Below are positions 16,801 through 24,748 of a stretch of 64,000 bases of DNA, one piece after another. The stretch covers positions 11,246,151-11,310,150 of the forward strand of contig OX453275.1 in assembly GCA_949710005.1 (NCBI GenBank), in the 5' to 3' direction. The notes below the pieces were generated by a model. That model saw nothing but the letters and a program-made list of their open reading frames with translations, searched no databases and had not been told where the DNA came from. This stretch comes from Ricordea florida (Eukaryota; Cnidaria; Anthozoa; Corallimorpharia; Ricordeidae). Every line of letters begins with the position of its first letter. Positions within the stretch are counted from its first letter, which is position 1. The translations under genes were made by a program, and so were the position numbers.

Positions 16801-18390
16801 TCGGATGAAGATTATGAACACGCTAAAAATGTGTGGAAAACATTTGGCACAAAAACAATGAGAGATTATCACGATTTATATCTAAAAACAGACGTATTAC
16901 AGCTAGCCGACGTATTCGAGAACTTTAGAGATGTGTGTATTAATAATTATAGTTTAGATCCCGCTCACTATTTCACATCACCGGGATTATCTTGGGATGC
17001 GATGTTAAAATTAACTAAAGTTAGTTTGGAATTGTTCACAGATGTTAATATGTTGCTTTTTATTGAGAAAGGGATTAGAGGTGGAACATCACAAGTATCA
17101 AAAAGATATGCCAAAGCGAATAACCCCTATATGACAGATTTTGAAATAGATAAGCTTATAAGCTATATTATTTATCTTGACGCAAATAACTTGTACGGTG
17201 CTGCAATGAGCAAGAAATTACCCAAACGAGGATTTAAATGGATTCCAAATGAAGAGCTCGAAAATTGGAGGAATATACCCTGTATAGTTGAGGTTGATTT
17301 GGAATACCCAAAAAATCTTCATGATAGTCATAAAGATCTGCCTTTAGCGCCAGAAAAACTTACCGTTAATAAGGTTAATAAATTAATACCGAATCTATTT
17401 GATAAGAAAAGATATGTAGTTCATCACGAAACCCTGAAATTTTATGAAAAACAAGGATTAAAAATAACAAAGATTCATAAGGGAATCAAATTTCAAGAGT
17501 CTAAGTGGTTACAGGTTTACATCGATCGGAATACTGAATTGAGGAAACTCGCGAAAAACGACTTTGAAAAGGATTTCTTCAAACTAATGAATAACTCCGT
17601 ATTCGGCAAAACAATGGAAAATATGAGAAAAAGGATAGATGTTAGATTAGTTAATAATATAGAATCAGCCAAAAAATTAATAAGAAAACCGAACTTTAAT
17701 CATTTTACTATCTTTTCTGAGGATCTTGCCGCAATAAATATGAAGAAAACAGAAATAATATTCAATAAACCGGTTTACGTGGGGTTTTCCATTTTGGATC
17801 TAAGTAAACAAATAATGTACGACTTTCATTATAATTATATCAAAGAGAAATATGGAGAAAAAGCCGAATTACTTATGACTGATACTGATAGTCTTGTATA
17901 TAATATAGAAACGGAAGATTTCTATGAAGATATAAGTCAAGATGTTCGGGAAAAGTTCGACACTAGTAACTATCCTAAAAATCACAAATCTGGTATTTGG
18001 GATGATGCAAACAAAAAAGTAATTGGTAAGTTTAAGGACGAGTTTGGCGGAAGCATACCTACAGAATTTGTGGGATTGGGTGCAAAACAATATGCCTTAT
18101 TAATGGACAACGGCAAAGAGATAAAGAAGAATAAAGGAACAAAGAAATTAGTTATTAAGAAAACAATAAGTTTTGATGATTTCAAAAAATGCTTGAATAC
18201 TAAAGAACCGCAAATGAGATCGCAAAATTTAATTGGATCAAAACTACACGATATTTACACAAAAACAGTTAACAAAAAAGCGCTATCCGCTTATGATGAT
18301 AAGAGAATCATTCAAAAAGACGGAATACATACTCTTCCTTATGGTCATTATCTTACCAAAACAGAATTGGGTGGTAACTTAGTATCATAA
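13825..18390 (+). CDS. polB: Protein-primed-type family B DNA polymerase (about 1521 aa)
   Basis: The element's replicase. The N-terminus has a SAP-like helix pair and a long proline-rich disordered region (to about 14330). A C2H2-type finger (CLRC...H...C) is at 15550-15612. Exonuclease motif I (YVDFEG) is at about 15724-15740 and motif II (HNLSGYDSH) at about 16210-16240. Between them lies a CHIC...DHCHLTGKYRGAAHNICN module (about 16060-16170) resembling endonuclease VII/HNH zinc folds. Polymerase motif A (DANNLYGA) is at about 17179-17203, B (LMNNSVFGK) at about 17584-17610 and C (TDTDS) at about 17880-17893. A cysteine-dense insert (15271-15440, about 20 Cys in 55 residues) is absent from the element 3 polymerase. 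The start at 13825, not 13786, is chosen because the promoter-like motif lies between them. Its 3' end overlaps the convergent integrase gene by 43 bp. Confidence 0.93.
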   Translation: MDQLRRELNFKQLTKLLTFYKIPGRSEMTTKEDKATALSIIPEVINNVQQILVNRREIFEAIDNMPRRRANQPQPPLPIPQIRQRNRPNLPLLNIPQPIQIPGTPPGSPDIFIPSTPPGTPPPNQPRININKNKPKRPSPPKPTRPPPPIPTKPKTQPMKKDLVKNTKQTPFLGNALNKFWDLVKSYIPEKVKNKTEELAKNFIDRYKKANEINQPKNQPNQAKSKRDYKKEGARPKTKRLKEEELIIRETTRKFKNGYLKQHTIDGKKGYTIEEFMKKIKPRVIDIINKDKKPKKVKVILTSKFVKSPSENNQITEEAEKYFHAKPKIITEARDLSKEYDDIIKNMLNEVEIFLDNDYKFVFDSVARIDVGIAPYTVTSGSSYIPTPERLAAKKATINIQNKCEDCGQLSLTEAVFPRKHHRERVNNELLENCKKLNFSGIEGAMKLKDFSKFEKQNPYPVNVLKYDEEADKIYTARLSDKCYCKKEEKCKNCGCMKKECKKKQKCVKKDCAKHECEECGCKKCDCNNYECKLCDCKFINLLLITNGEKTHYILVNNASRLLSSDIDDNKHKKHFCLRCFNSFYDERILQEHKEYCDSHGEVKIKMPKNEDGSPKFIYFKNFKNKMRHPFVIYVDFEGRLIPIHTCSPNEIKSFTKNYQMHKASGFCYYIKCFDESILPKDFKICVNYTAKSDDEDVAQIFTEYLERDVRKIFGLIEEKKETFKVYDKKNMSEMDKKDYENATQCHICERKFSEGEEEDFKKVIDHCHLTGKYRGAAHNICNLKYVIPKFVPVVIHNLSGYDSHLFIKNLGKTKGGMSCLANTDEKYISFSKKILINYDCEHVCDHDCDCDEDEDDNEKPITRTIRFIDSYKFMQCSLSGLVDNLTKCGKCESCKPGECLKRYIKEGKIITFNGVGNCDQCKNCKLLGSMCFSPIDKNMTEIKKHFTGEKLKLLLRKGVYPYDNFDRIDKLNETQLPPKDAFFSKLNNQDISDEDYEHAKNVWKTFGTKTMRDYHDLYLKTDVLQLADVFENFRDVCINNYSLDPAHYFTSPGLSWDAMLKLTKVSLELFTDVNMLLFIEKGIRGGTSQVSKRYAKANNPYMTDFEIDKLISYIIYLDANNLYGAAMSKKLPKRGFKWIPNEELENWRNIPCIVEVDLEYPKNLHDSHKDLPLAPEKLTVNKVNKLIPNLFDKKRYVVHHETLKFYEKQGLKITKIHKGIKFQESKWLQVYIDRNTELRKLAKNDFEKDFFKLMNNSVFGKTMENMRKRIDVRLVNNIESAKKLIRKPNFNHFTIFSEDLAAINMKKTEIIFNKPVYVGFSILDLSKQIMYDFHYNYIKEKYGEKAELLMTDTDSLVYNIETEDFYEDISQDVREKFDTSNYPKNHKSGIWDDANKKVIGKFKDEFGGSIPTEFVGLGAKQYALLMDNGKEIKKNKGTKKLVIKKTISFDDFKKCLNTKEPQMRSQNLIGSKLHDIYTKTVNKKALSAYDDKRIIQKDGIHTLPYGHYLTKTELGGNLVS

Positions 18391-19373
18391 GGAATAACTT
18401 GTAATTCTTCCCTCACAAATCCTCGCCGCGGCCCATCAATTAAATAATATAAAACCGGCTGATTGGGCGAAATAACGCTTCTGGAGATGTCATAAACTTT
18501 GATACTCCAAATAGGATCAGTAGCTCGCCTTCTTTCCCCACCCTCAAGTTCGCCCGGCGATAATAAATATCTAACTTTAACAATAGGTGGTAATCTAACC
18601 TCATCAAGGCCAACAGCTCGGTGATAATTTTTAGGGCTAATATCAACCTCTTTCATTTTTATAGCCTCATCGGGCTCTTTACCGGTTATTCTCATTTTTG
18701 CGCTATTCAAAGTTTTTAGAATAGCTGGTAATCTTTTCACCCATACTCTTGATCTATCATCACCTATCATTTCCTGCGCATATTGGTGACTAAATAATTT
18801 TTCTCCTAATATTTTATTTGCGTTTTCCACAAATGCTTGGGCTCTATGATTACCAGCTTCACTTCTTTGTATTTTCACATTATGGTAATTCATGAGTTTA
18901 CTAACTTCTCCCATAAATTCTTTCCCAGGATCAACCATTAATGTTTTTGGGTATTTCAATCTTCTAGAATATATTTTCTTAAAAGCTTCTGATATCTCTC
19001 GACTTTCTTTTGAGGTTAATGGCTCAGCATCTTTATATCTAGAGGCGATATCAACCAAAACTAACGCGTATTTATATGTTTTTCTTCCAACTCTATCGTG
19101 CGGCAAAAATAATAAATCCGCTTGGTGAATTTTATTGGGTTTATCCACAGTCCAGTGCGGTCTTGGTATATATTTTGGAGCAGGTAGATAGATTTGCCAA
19201 ATTGCCTGTTTCTGCAGCCACTGTTTTGTCTCATTTTCACTTACTCTCGCCTTCTCAGCTAATTTAGGAATCGCGGAATAACCTTTCCAATATCCTTCAG
19301 TTGAATAATATATCCGACTCAAAGTCGGGGCCGGCTCCGCCGATATTTTTGAGAGCATCTTTTCCTTATTCAT
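18348..19373 (-). CDS. int: Retroviral-like DDE integrase (341 aa)
   Basis: Catalyses insertion of the element into host DNA. The rve core has the catalytic triad D86 (HQADLLF), D148 (LMVDPGKEF) and E183 (QAFVEN), with a D-to-E spacing of 35. An N-terminal helical region with a helix-turn-helix look (SENETKQWLQKQAIW) precedes it, and a C-terminal SH3/chromo-like part (IWSIKVYDISR ... RGFVREELQ) follows, as is usual in Polinton integrases. The gene is convergent with the polymerase and divergent from the capsid gene cluster. Its C-terminal codons overlap the polymerase 3' end. The observed 5-bp target duplication suits this enzyme class. Confidence 0.93.
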   Translation of the reverse strand: MNKEKMLSKISAEPAPTLSRIYYSTEGYWKGYSAIPKLAEKARVSENETKQWLQKQAIWQIYLPAPKYIPRPHWTVDKPNKIHQADLLFLPHDRVGRKTYKYALVLVDIASRYKDAEPLTSKESREISEAFKKIYSRRLKYPKTLMVDPGKEFMGEVSKLMNYHNVKIQRSEAGNHRAQAFVENANKILGEKLFSHQYAQEMIGDDRSRVWVKRLPAILKTLNSAKMRITGKEPDEAIKMKEVDISPKNYHRAVGLDEVRLPPIVKVRYLLSPGELEGGERRRATDPIWSIKVYDISRSVISPNQPVLYYLIDGPRRGFVREELQVIPYDTKLPPNSVLVR

Positions 19374-19384
19374 TTAAAAATAAA

Positions 19385-19404
19385 CAAGTATCTTATAAAT
19401 TGGA
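19385..19404 (+). promoter_or_regulatory. AAGTATCTTATAAAT promoter-like motif
   Basis: AAGTATCTTATAAATTGGA abuts the ATG at 19405. The same core precedes the capsid genes at 19627 and 47259 and, as AAGTAACTTATAAAT, the 72 aa gene at 50323. It is a second class of upstream motif in these elements. Confidence 0.55.
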
Positions 19405-19596
19405 ATGGGAGAGGAGCAAGAAGAAATAAAATTTTCAGAATACCAAATTAATATTATGAAGAAAATTATCAGGAAAAAAATCCTCTATATGGAAGATGGG
19501 GATAAAATTTTTCAGATTCTTATTTTAATACCAGAGGCGAGAGAAGGATTATTAAAACATATTAATAAGTTAGAAAATAGGACAACGTCGGTTTAA
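19405..19596 (+). CDS. Small acidic/charged protein (63 aa), element 2 only
   Basis: An upstream motif identical to that of the capsid gene supports it as a real gene. The product is a short charged helix-rich polypeptide (EYQINIMKKIIRKKILYMED, then EAREGLLKHINKLE) without recognised family or membrane segment. In element 3 the integrase and capsid genes are separated by only 33 bp, so this gene is an insertion or was lost there. Function unknown. Confidence 0.55.
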   Translation: MGEEQEEIKFSEYQINIMKKIIRKKILYMEDGDKIFQILILIPEAREGLLKHINKLENRTTSV

Positions 19597-19626
19597 AGGC
19601 TAACCAAAGTATCTTATAAATTTACA
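19592..19626 (+). promoter_or_regulatory. Combined promoter-like motif before the capsid gene
   Basis: TTTAAAGGCTAACCAAAGTA followed by TCTTATAAATTTACA, then the ATG at 19627. It joins the TTTAAAG core and the TATCTTATAAAT core in one site. Confidence 0.6.
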
Positions 19627-20871
19627 ATGACGTCTGAGAAAATTAATCCAAACAGAATTCCCAAAGAACCCTTTGGTTTGAAAGCAGAATCTACATTGAA
19701 TCGAATTACTCTCAACCCATCCACAGCCAGCCCTGGAGAAACATTGTATATAAATATTCCAAAATTAGCGGAGAATTTGGTGATCGTCCCTGGAAGCGTA
19801 TCTCTTCTTTTTGATTTGGATGTGGAGGGGCACGCCAATAACACCCTCGTCAATAACGTTGGTCGCAATCTTGTCACCAGAATGAAAGTTCTTTTTGGGG
19901 GAGAAACATTGCAAGATACCCAAAGATATGATTTATTTCAAACATATCGAGATTTATTTTTAACCAATGAAGAAAGAGAAGATAGATTAAAACAAGGAAT
20001 TTCTTCTCTTGATATTAGAAAACATAGAACAAAATCTGGCGACGCAAAATCAGGAATAGATCAGAAAGAAATCGTTTTGGCTAGAATTCATGGGACAAAG
20101 TATAGAATACCAATTAACCACCCAATTTTAAATGATCATGGTGTTTTTTACCCTAAAGCCCTAGAAAACCATCTGATATTTGAGATTACTCTTGCTCCAA
20201 TTAATAATATTCTTATTTATTCCGATAAAACTAAACCACCATCATATTCGATCAAAAATCTAGAGTTAGAATATTCCTCAATTTCTAGCGAATATTTGGC
20301 GCGCGAGGCTCAAGCCGCATATCAAGTTGGTAAGGGTTTCTTTTATGAGAATATTACTCTTCACAAAACTTTTACCTTTTCCGTTGGCGGAGATGGTGTT
20401 ATTAATCAGCACATTAATCTCCCAAGAAGATCAATGACTGGGATATTGTTTTTGTTTTTCACAGCTCAGGCTGAAGGAGCAAGGGATTCTGAAAATTTTT
20501 ATAACCCAGGTATATCTTCCGTAGAAATTGACGTTGACGGCGTGCCAAATAGAATATACTCTAGAGGCATGATTCCTTCTGATCTTTGGGAATCCGTGAA
20601 AAAGAGATTTCACAGGGATGACGGTTTGCAAATTTCTTTGAAAGAAAAAGAATTTTACGCGGATAAGTTTGCTCTTTGGGTTGATACTAGAACACATCCA
20701 GATAATGGTATTCATGGTGGAGGATTAGCTCTAAATAATACCCATGATGGTGTAAAAATAGAAATTAAAAGGAAACAAAGCGGTTCAGGAACAATAACTT
20801 GTCATATGTTTGTCGTAGCCGATGCAATGCTGGAGATTATGAATTCAAGTTTGAGATCTATAAAGTACTGA
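19627..20871 (+). CDS. Major capsid protein, double-jelly-roll type (414 aa)
   Basis: Predicted shell protein. The pattern NNTLVNNVGRNLVTRMKVLF with a following GGETL and YDLF.TYRDLF matches the first jelly roll of the Polinton/adintovirus capsid family. The second roll begins with the typical LPRRSMTGILFLF block, a NPGISSVEIDVDGVPNR block and a downstream P..LWE. The protein is compact for a Polinton capsid protein. It is 414 aa in both complete elements, and the element 3 copy is highly similar along its length. Its place just before the packaging ATPase is the usual capsid-ATPase order. The assignment comes from these motifs and context rather than a profile search. Similar proteins are often left as uncharacterised in animal gene sets. 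Confidence 0.75.
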   Translation: MTSEKINPNRIPKEPFGLKAESTLNRITLNPSTASPGETLYINIPKLAENLVIVPGSVSLLFDLDVEGHANNTLVNNVGRNLVTRMKVLFGGETLQDTQRYDLFQTYRDLFLTNEEREDRLKQGISSLDIRKHRTKSGDAKSGIDQKEIVLARIHGTKYRIPINHPILNDHGVFYPKALENHLIFEITLAPINNILIYSDKTKPPSYSIKNLELEYSSISSEYLAREAQAAYQVGKGFFYENITLHKTFTFSVGGDGVINQHINLPRRSMTGILFLFFTAQAEGARDSENFYNPGISSVEIDVDGVPNRIYSRGMIPSDLWESVKKRFHRDDGLQISLKEKEFYADKFALWVDTRTHPDNGIHGGGLALNNTHDGVKIEIKRKQSGSGTITCHMFVVADAMLEIMNSSLRSIKY

Positions 20872-20890
20872 TGTTATGATACAAAAAATC

Positions 20891-21517
20891 ATGGAAGATT
20901 TGAGAGATAAAATACCATTTCATTGTATTATAACAGGGCCCACAAATTGTGGAAAAACAAAGTATTTAATTGAACAGCTCCGAGGCCCATTCCGGAAAGT
21001 TTTTGAATATATTGTTTTAATTTGTCCGACTTATTCTAAGAATAAAACTTATCATAATTTTGCCTTAGGGGATAAACATTTTTATGTATTATCTCCAGAT
21101 GCAAGTAACGTTGAGGAGATTAATGAGTTACTAACTGATTGCCAAACTTTATTCTCCGGAACTAATACGCTAATAATTTTAGATGATTGCGCTGTTTCTA
21201 ATGATCTGAAGAAAAGATCCAATAAATTTATTGATTTAGCGTTCTCCGGAAGGCACCATGGATTATCAGTTTGGGTTCTAACCCAGCAATTAACATCCAT
21301 AGCAAAACCATTCCGTGAAAATGTAGCCTGCGTTGTTACTTTTCATAATCCATCTCAGAAAGGTATGAAAATGTTTTTCGAAGATTACGGTGGTGATTTG
21401 GATTATGAATTGGGTAAAAAGTTTGCAAAACTCCTGAAAACTGAAAAATATTCTAGGTTATGTTTATCTTTGCGATATCCATTTAATTGCTATTTAGAGA
21501 TACCCGAAGTGATTTAA
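20891..21517 (+). CDS. A32-type DNA-packaging ATPase (208 aa)
   Basis: FtsK/HerA-superfamily ATPase expected to pump element DNA into the capsid. Walker A is GPTNCGKT (residues 16-23), Walker B LIILDDC (about 94-100), and the following TQQL (about 121) matches the sensor motif of this family. The length fits the minimal A32-like enzymes of Polintons. An upstream ATG at 20876 would add five residues, but the element 3 homologue starts at the equivalent of 20891. The gene lies 19 bp after the capsid stop, with little room for its own promoter. The 3' end is followed after 5 bp by the next gene. Confidence 0.92.
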   Translation: MEDLRDKIPFHCIITGPTNCGKTKYLIEQLRGPFRKVFEYIVLICPTYSKNKTYHNFALGDKHFYVLSPDASNVEEINELLTDCQTLFSGTNTLIILDDCAVSNDLKKRSNKFIDLAFSGRHHGLSVWVLTQQLTSIAKPFRENVACVVTFHNPSQKGMKMFFEDYGGDLDYELGKKFAKLLKTEKYSRLCLSLRYPFNCYLEIPEVI

Positions 21518-21522
21518 CAAAG

Positions 21523-22101
21523 ATGACAAAGCCGGAAGATTACATTGAGGGAGGAACAGAAAAAACTGACCGACTGATGGGGGGATCGGGAAAAAATGAT
21601 ACTAATCAAAGTGAGGATATTGAAATCAAACAAGAATCACTAGCCATTCTCGCAGTGCTTGGAACAACAAAGGAATATTTAGGGGTTGATATGAGTCTGG
21701 GTGATGTAAAAAAATTATCAGAACGCGACGTAGAAAAATATTTTAATCGTTATCAATCGGTAATGGGAAAGAAAATTAACGGTGGATTGGTAGATTCATC
21801 CCTTCAATTAGTTTCTAAAGTTATTTCTTATTTAGTTCCAGTGGACGATATAGAAGCTCTTTGCAATGATCTGAAGAATGATGATTTGGTTAATCGCGAA
21901 CTAACAAACATTGTTGGGTTCTTGGCATTGAAATCAGGAAGACTGGCAGCACTTGCTAGCGGATTATTTCAAGTTGCTAAACACATAAAATTCAACAAAA
22001 ATCAACAAGAACCAGTTAATGATAGCACAACTGATCGGCGCGCTAGCGCCTCCCCAGCAGAGCTGGGGCATAATACTAAGCAATATGCTGAAGGGGGTTG
22101 A
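21523..22101 (+). CDS. Conserved element protein of unknown function (192 aa)
   Basis: Homologous to 3-383 (partial) and 49208-49753. A variable acidic N-terminus precedes a conserved helical domain: DIEIKQESLAIL, then VDMSLGD..KLS..DVEKY.NRYQ, GGLVDSSLQL and NDDLVNRELTNIVGF. The start at 21523 is chosen over 21487 because it follows the ATPase stop and matches the element 3 start. A GC-rich hairpin-forming insert (GGCGCGCTAGCGCC and CCCCAGCAGAGCTGGGG, about 22035-22073) adds about 12 residues in frame near the C-terminus, and the last codons are shifted relative to element 3. Function unknown; a virion assembly role is inferred from its place. Confidence 0.8.
   Translation: MTKPEDYIEGGTEKTDRLMGGSGKNDTNQSEDIEIKQESLAILAVLGTTKEYLGVDMSLGDVKKLSERDVEKYFNRYQSVMGKKINGGLVDSSLQLVSKVISYLVPVDDIEALCNDLKNDDLVNRELTNIVGFLALKSGRLAALASGLFQVAKHIKFNKNQQEPVNDSTTDRRASASPAELGHNTKQYAEGG
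22035..22073. repeat. GC-rich double-hairpin insert within coding sequence
   Basis: Two adjacent palindromes (GGCGCGCTAGCGCC; CCCCAGCAGAGCTGGGG) absent from the otherwise similar element 1 and 3 genes. They keep the frame open. Confidence 0.65.
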
Positions 22102-22182
22102 TACTGTTTACTGAGCATACTATTATTTTATTTACATATCATTCCTAAGAGGTCTAAAGAGTTCTTAATGTTATGTAAAATA

Positions 22183-22596
22183 ATGTCTGAACAAAATGAG
22201 CAAAACGTTGAGAGAATTACTTCTGATCCAACACCTGAGAATATTGATAATAGAAAGAAGGATAAGGATCCTAAAAAGGTTGCAGCAGGAAAGAAATTAG
22301 CAGAATATAATAAAAAAGCAAAAGAAGCATTAGCCAGGGAGATGAAACGTGATCCAGTCCCTGCGGGACGAGTAGCAAATGATGAAGCGAAATCATGGTT
22401 ACCTGAGTTATCTTTTACTGCCGTTTTATCTGTTATTGGATTAGGGTTTACAGCATTTGATCTTTTTATGAGATATAAGGAAAAAGCCCGAGTTGAATAT
22501 TCCAATAGAATACCTGATTTATCCCAAGTTCCGCAAATACCCCAACCCGCAAAAATTCCGATCCATGTAACTCCAAAATCCTTAGGGATGGATTAA
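22183..22596 (+). CDS. Small membrane protein with a lysine-rich N-terminus (137 aa)
   Basis: Homologue of 429-881. It keeps the near-invariant KKVAAGKKLAEYNKKAKEAL segment and one membrane segment (LSFTAVLSVIGLGFTAFDLF), with a shorter middle than the other copies. A GTCCCTGCGGGAC palindrome (22357-22369) sits in frame where elements 1 and 3 have a charged helix. The start is at 22183 rather than 22168, by homology to the MSE starts of the other copies; the motif TCTAAAGAGTTCTTAATG and ATGTAAAATA lies just upstream. Confidence 0.8.
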   Translation: MSEQNEQNVERITSDPTPENIDNRKKDKDPKKVAAGKKLAEYNKKAKEALAREMKRDPVPAGRVANDEAKSWLPELSFTAVLSVIGLGFTAFDLFMRYKEKARVEYSNRIPDLSQVPQIPQPAKIPIHVTPKSLGMD

Positions 22597-22606
22597 AGTA
22601 AAGTAA

Positions 22607-22639
22607 TTTAAAAGTTTCTCAATGATACAGTAAAAAATT
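22607..22639 (+). promoter_or_regulatory. Element promoter-like motif
   Basis: TTTAAAAGTTTCTCAATGAT, then AC, then AGTAAAAAATT before the ATG at 22640. It matches the element 1 copy at 910-944 with a few changes. Confidence 0.6.
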
Positions 22640-22858
22640 ATGTCAACCGAAAACAAACTTGTGAAAACTGTAACTGATTCGGCGGTACTTATCGGATTGG
22701 GTGCCGGGGTTGGTTATGTAGTCAAAAAGATGATGAAAGAATCATTTTTGAGTGATCCATCCTCAAGTATTACGAATTATGCAAAATGGGTAGCTGTATT
22801 ATCCGGAAGCATGTATCTTAAAACATATTTAGAGGATCAAAAGATTTTACCAAAATAA
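22640..22858 (+). CDS. 72 aa two-helix membrane protein
   Basis: Element 2 copy of 945-1163, with the same two hydrophobic stretches and the same DPSSSITNYAKWVAVLSGS core. It ends TAATG, so the stop overlaps the start of the next gene. The two are probably translated from one transcript or by reinitiation. Confidence 0.8.
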   Translation: MSTENKLVKTVTDSAVLIGLGAGVGYVVKKMMKESFLSDPSSSITNYAKWVAVLSGSMYLKTYLEDQKILPK

Positions 22859-23256
22859 TGGCATTAGCATCAATAGGAATGATGATTGGCGGGGCTATAT
22901 TGAATGCAACGGCATTTACTGGAGGAAATATTATTGCAAAAAAAATTCTAGGTCATAGCGTGGATACAGAAAGAATACGACATGATAAAGCAATGGAAAA
23001 GTACCAAAGAGATTACGCAGAATATCAGGAAAAAAGACAAAAAATGCTTGATTGGGAAAATAAGAAAAAAGATGAAAAATACCAAGCGTCAAAAAATATT
23101 TCTACGACAAATCAAGCCTTTGAATTGTACGCTCAAATGAATGAACCAAAATTCTCTGATTATTACAAACCAAGCGATGAACAAAAGACGGGGGAAATGG
23201 TATATGTCGGAGCTGGGATGTTGGGTTTAGGGTATGCGGTAAGTAAAATATTATAA
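22858..23256 (+). CDS. 132 aa membrane protein with a charged central helix
   Basis: Element 2 copy of 1195-1587. A hydrophobic N-terminus (GMMIGGAILNATAFTGG), charged central helix (IRHDKAMEKYQRDYAEYQEK), the conserved EPKFSDYYKPSD block and a C-terminal hydrophobic segment. Overlaps the 72 aa gene by one base. No function recognised. Confidence 0.8.
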   Translation: MALASIGMMIGGAILNATAFTGGNIIAKKILGHSVDTERIRHDKAMEKYQRDYAEYQEKRQKMLDWENKKKDEKYQASKNISTTNQAFELYAQMNEPKFSDYYKPSDEQKTGEMVYVGAGMLGLGYAVSKIL

Positions 23257-23260
23257 ATTA

Positions 23261-23298
23261 TTATGTTGTATAACCAGTAATTGGGTTATATAACACAA
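23261..23298. terminator. Hairpin between convergent genes
   Basis: TTATGTTGTATAACC, short loop, GGGTTATATAACACAA between the + 132 aa gene and the - 87 aa gene. Same type as at 6044-6077. Confidence 0.5.
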
Positions 23299-23303
23299 GC
23301 ATA

Positions 23304-23567
23304 TTATTTTTTCGAGTATAGTTTCTTAAGCATTTCGTCATCATCAATGCTGTTATCATTTTCTATTCCTTTCATTTTGCATAATTTATCCCTAAGAAAT
23401 TTTTTGAGTTTTAATGGGTCTACACCATTATCCACTACTTTCTTCGTTGAACTTAAACAGCTATTAGCATCGTTGGGAGAAATATTTATTCCTAATTTCC
23501 CGGCATAATTAATTACATCATTAGTACCAATTTTGATAGTTTTGTATTCTTGTTCTTCTTTACTCAT
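23304..23567 (-). CDS. Small acidic protein (87 aa), element 2 only
   Basis: A minus-strand frame of good length with biased, protein-like composition (charged, lysine/aspartate-rich, KIGTNDVINYAGKLGINI). It is flanked by a convergent-gene hairpin on its 3' side and an AT-rich start region. It has no counterpart in elements 1 and 3, where the neighbouring + genes are only about 100 bp or less apart. No family recognised. It may be an accessory or host-interaction gene, which is inference from its variable presence. Confidence 0.55.
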   Translation of the reverse strand: MSKEEQEYKTIKIGTNDVINYAGKLGINISPNDANSCLSSTKKVVDNGVDPLKLKKFLRDKLCKMKGIENDNSIDDDEMLKKLYSKK

Positions 23568-23633
23568 ATTTGATTTTTATTTACGTGTTTTCTTTTTAAA
23601 TATCAATTTTTTAGTGTATTTGCGCACAGGCAA

Positions 23634-23664
23634 TCTAAAGATTTCATACTGATGACTAAAAATT
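23634..23664 (+). promoter_or_regulatory. Element promoter-like motif
   Basis: TCTAAAGATTTCATACTGAT, then GACTAAAAATT abutting the ATG at 23665. Confidence 0.6.
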
Positions 23665-24711
23665 ATGGCAGAAGGAGGATATTATCCAGAAGACTTTGAT
23701 CCCATTGGATTGGGGAAAGAAGATAATCCTGATGATTTTGATGATGATAAAGATATACAACTTGGTAGAAAACCATCAGAAACACCTGTTCGAGTAACAT
23801 CAACAACTAGAGGTGAAAGGAATTATGAGAATGAGGGAGCAAGACCAAAAGCATCCACATCTACTAGTTATGATGATGAATATGAAGAGCAAAATGAAAA
23901 AACCCCTTTATTAGGAAATAAAGAAAAAGAAGTAAATTCGGCAGATTATGACATAAAAGAAGTACGGCCAAACGCAAAAATAGAGCAAATTAAAACGCGT
24001 TTTCAAGAAATTGGTGAAAGCGGTGTAGTATTACCCGCAGTTGAAGGCTCTGGGGGTGGAATATATGTTTATAAAGCGAATGATGATGATTTTTTTAGAT
24101 ATGACCAAAAAAAGAAGGAAATATCAAAAGATAAACTAAGGCCGGGAAAATTAAGAGATGCTTTAGGGCCGACTAGAACAGAAATAGTCGAACAACTAGA
24201 TTCGAGAATTACTAATAAAGAACGAGAACAAAATGAAATACGAGAAAGAAGAAAAGTTCTTGTTGATAAAACAAATAATACTACAGAAGAAACCGCAGAA
24301 ATTGAACATTTAGATGAAAGAATTATAGAGAACGATGAAGATATAGCTAGTGATATAGCTGAAAGAGACAGAATTCAAGAATCAATGTCTTTGCGAGAAC
24401 GAGTGAAATATATATTCAAAAAGTATGGTTTTACTGTTTTTGCGGTTTTAAGCGCCGTTGGTGCGGTAATTGGGGCTATAGTTTCTAATCTTTCAAAGGG
24501 ATTAACAACTCTGGGGAAGAATTTGGGGAATGGATTAAAAACTTTGGGAAAAAAATTAGGGCAAATATTACCTGGAATGGTGGGGGCTATAGTTAGCTTT
24601 CTATTCAAAACAGCTGGTGAAGTAATTGGGTTTTTAGGAAAGAATGCTTGGTTATTGATAATGGCTGTGGTTCTGTATTTTGTGGAAAGTATGAAAAAGA
24701 AAAGAAAGTAA
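23665..24711 (+). CDS. Coiled-coil protein with a hydrophobic C-terminal region (348 aa)
   Basis: Homologue of 1690-2886. The N-terminal and middle parts are shorter and diverged (acidic start, RNYENEGARPK motif at about 23818-23850, charged helices at residues about 165-240). The last 105 residues, starting SLRERVKYIFKKYGF, are almost the same as in the other copies, with three hydrophobic segments and glycine/lysine linkers. Strong conservation of only this tail suggests that it carries the core membrane function, while the N-terminal part adapts. Function unknown. Confidence 0.8.
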   Translation: MAEGGYYPEDFDPIGLGKEDNPDDFDDDKDIQLGRKPSETPVRVTSTTRGERNYENEGARPKASTSTSYDDEYEEQNEKTPLLGNKEKEVNSADYDIKEVRPNAKIEQIKTRFQEIGESGVVLPAVEGSGGGIYVYKANDDDFFRYDQKKKEISKDKLRPGKLRDALGPTRTEIVEQLDSRITNKEREQNEIRERRKVLVDKTNNTTEETAEIEHLDERIIENDEDIASDIAERDRIQESMSLRERVKYIFKKYGFTVFAVLSAVGAVIGAIVSNLSKGLTTLGKNLGNGLKTLGKKLGQILPGMVGAIVSFLFKTAGEVIGFLGKNAWLLIMAVVLYFVESMKKKRK

Positions 24712-24714
24712 CAA

Positions 24715-24748
24715 TTTAAAGGCGTATTTTCCGTTCAGTAAAATGTGT
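24715..24748 (+). promoter_or_regulatory. Element promoter-like motif
   Basis: TTTAAAGGCGTATTTTCCGT, then TCAGTAAA just before the ATG pair at 24743/24749. A weaker match than the others. Confidence 0.45.
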
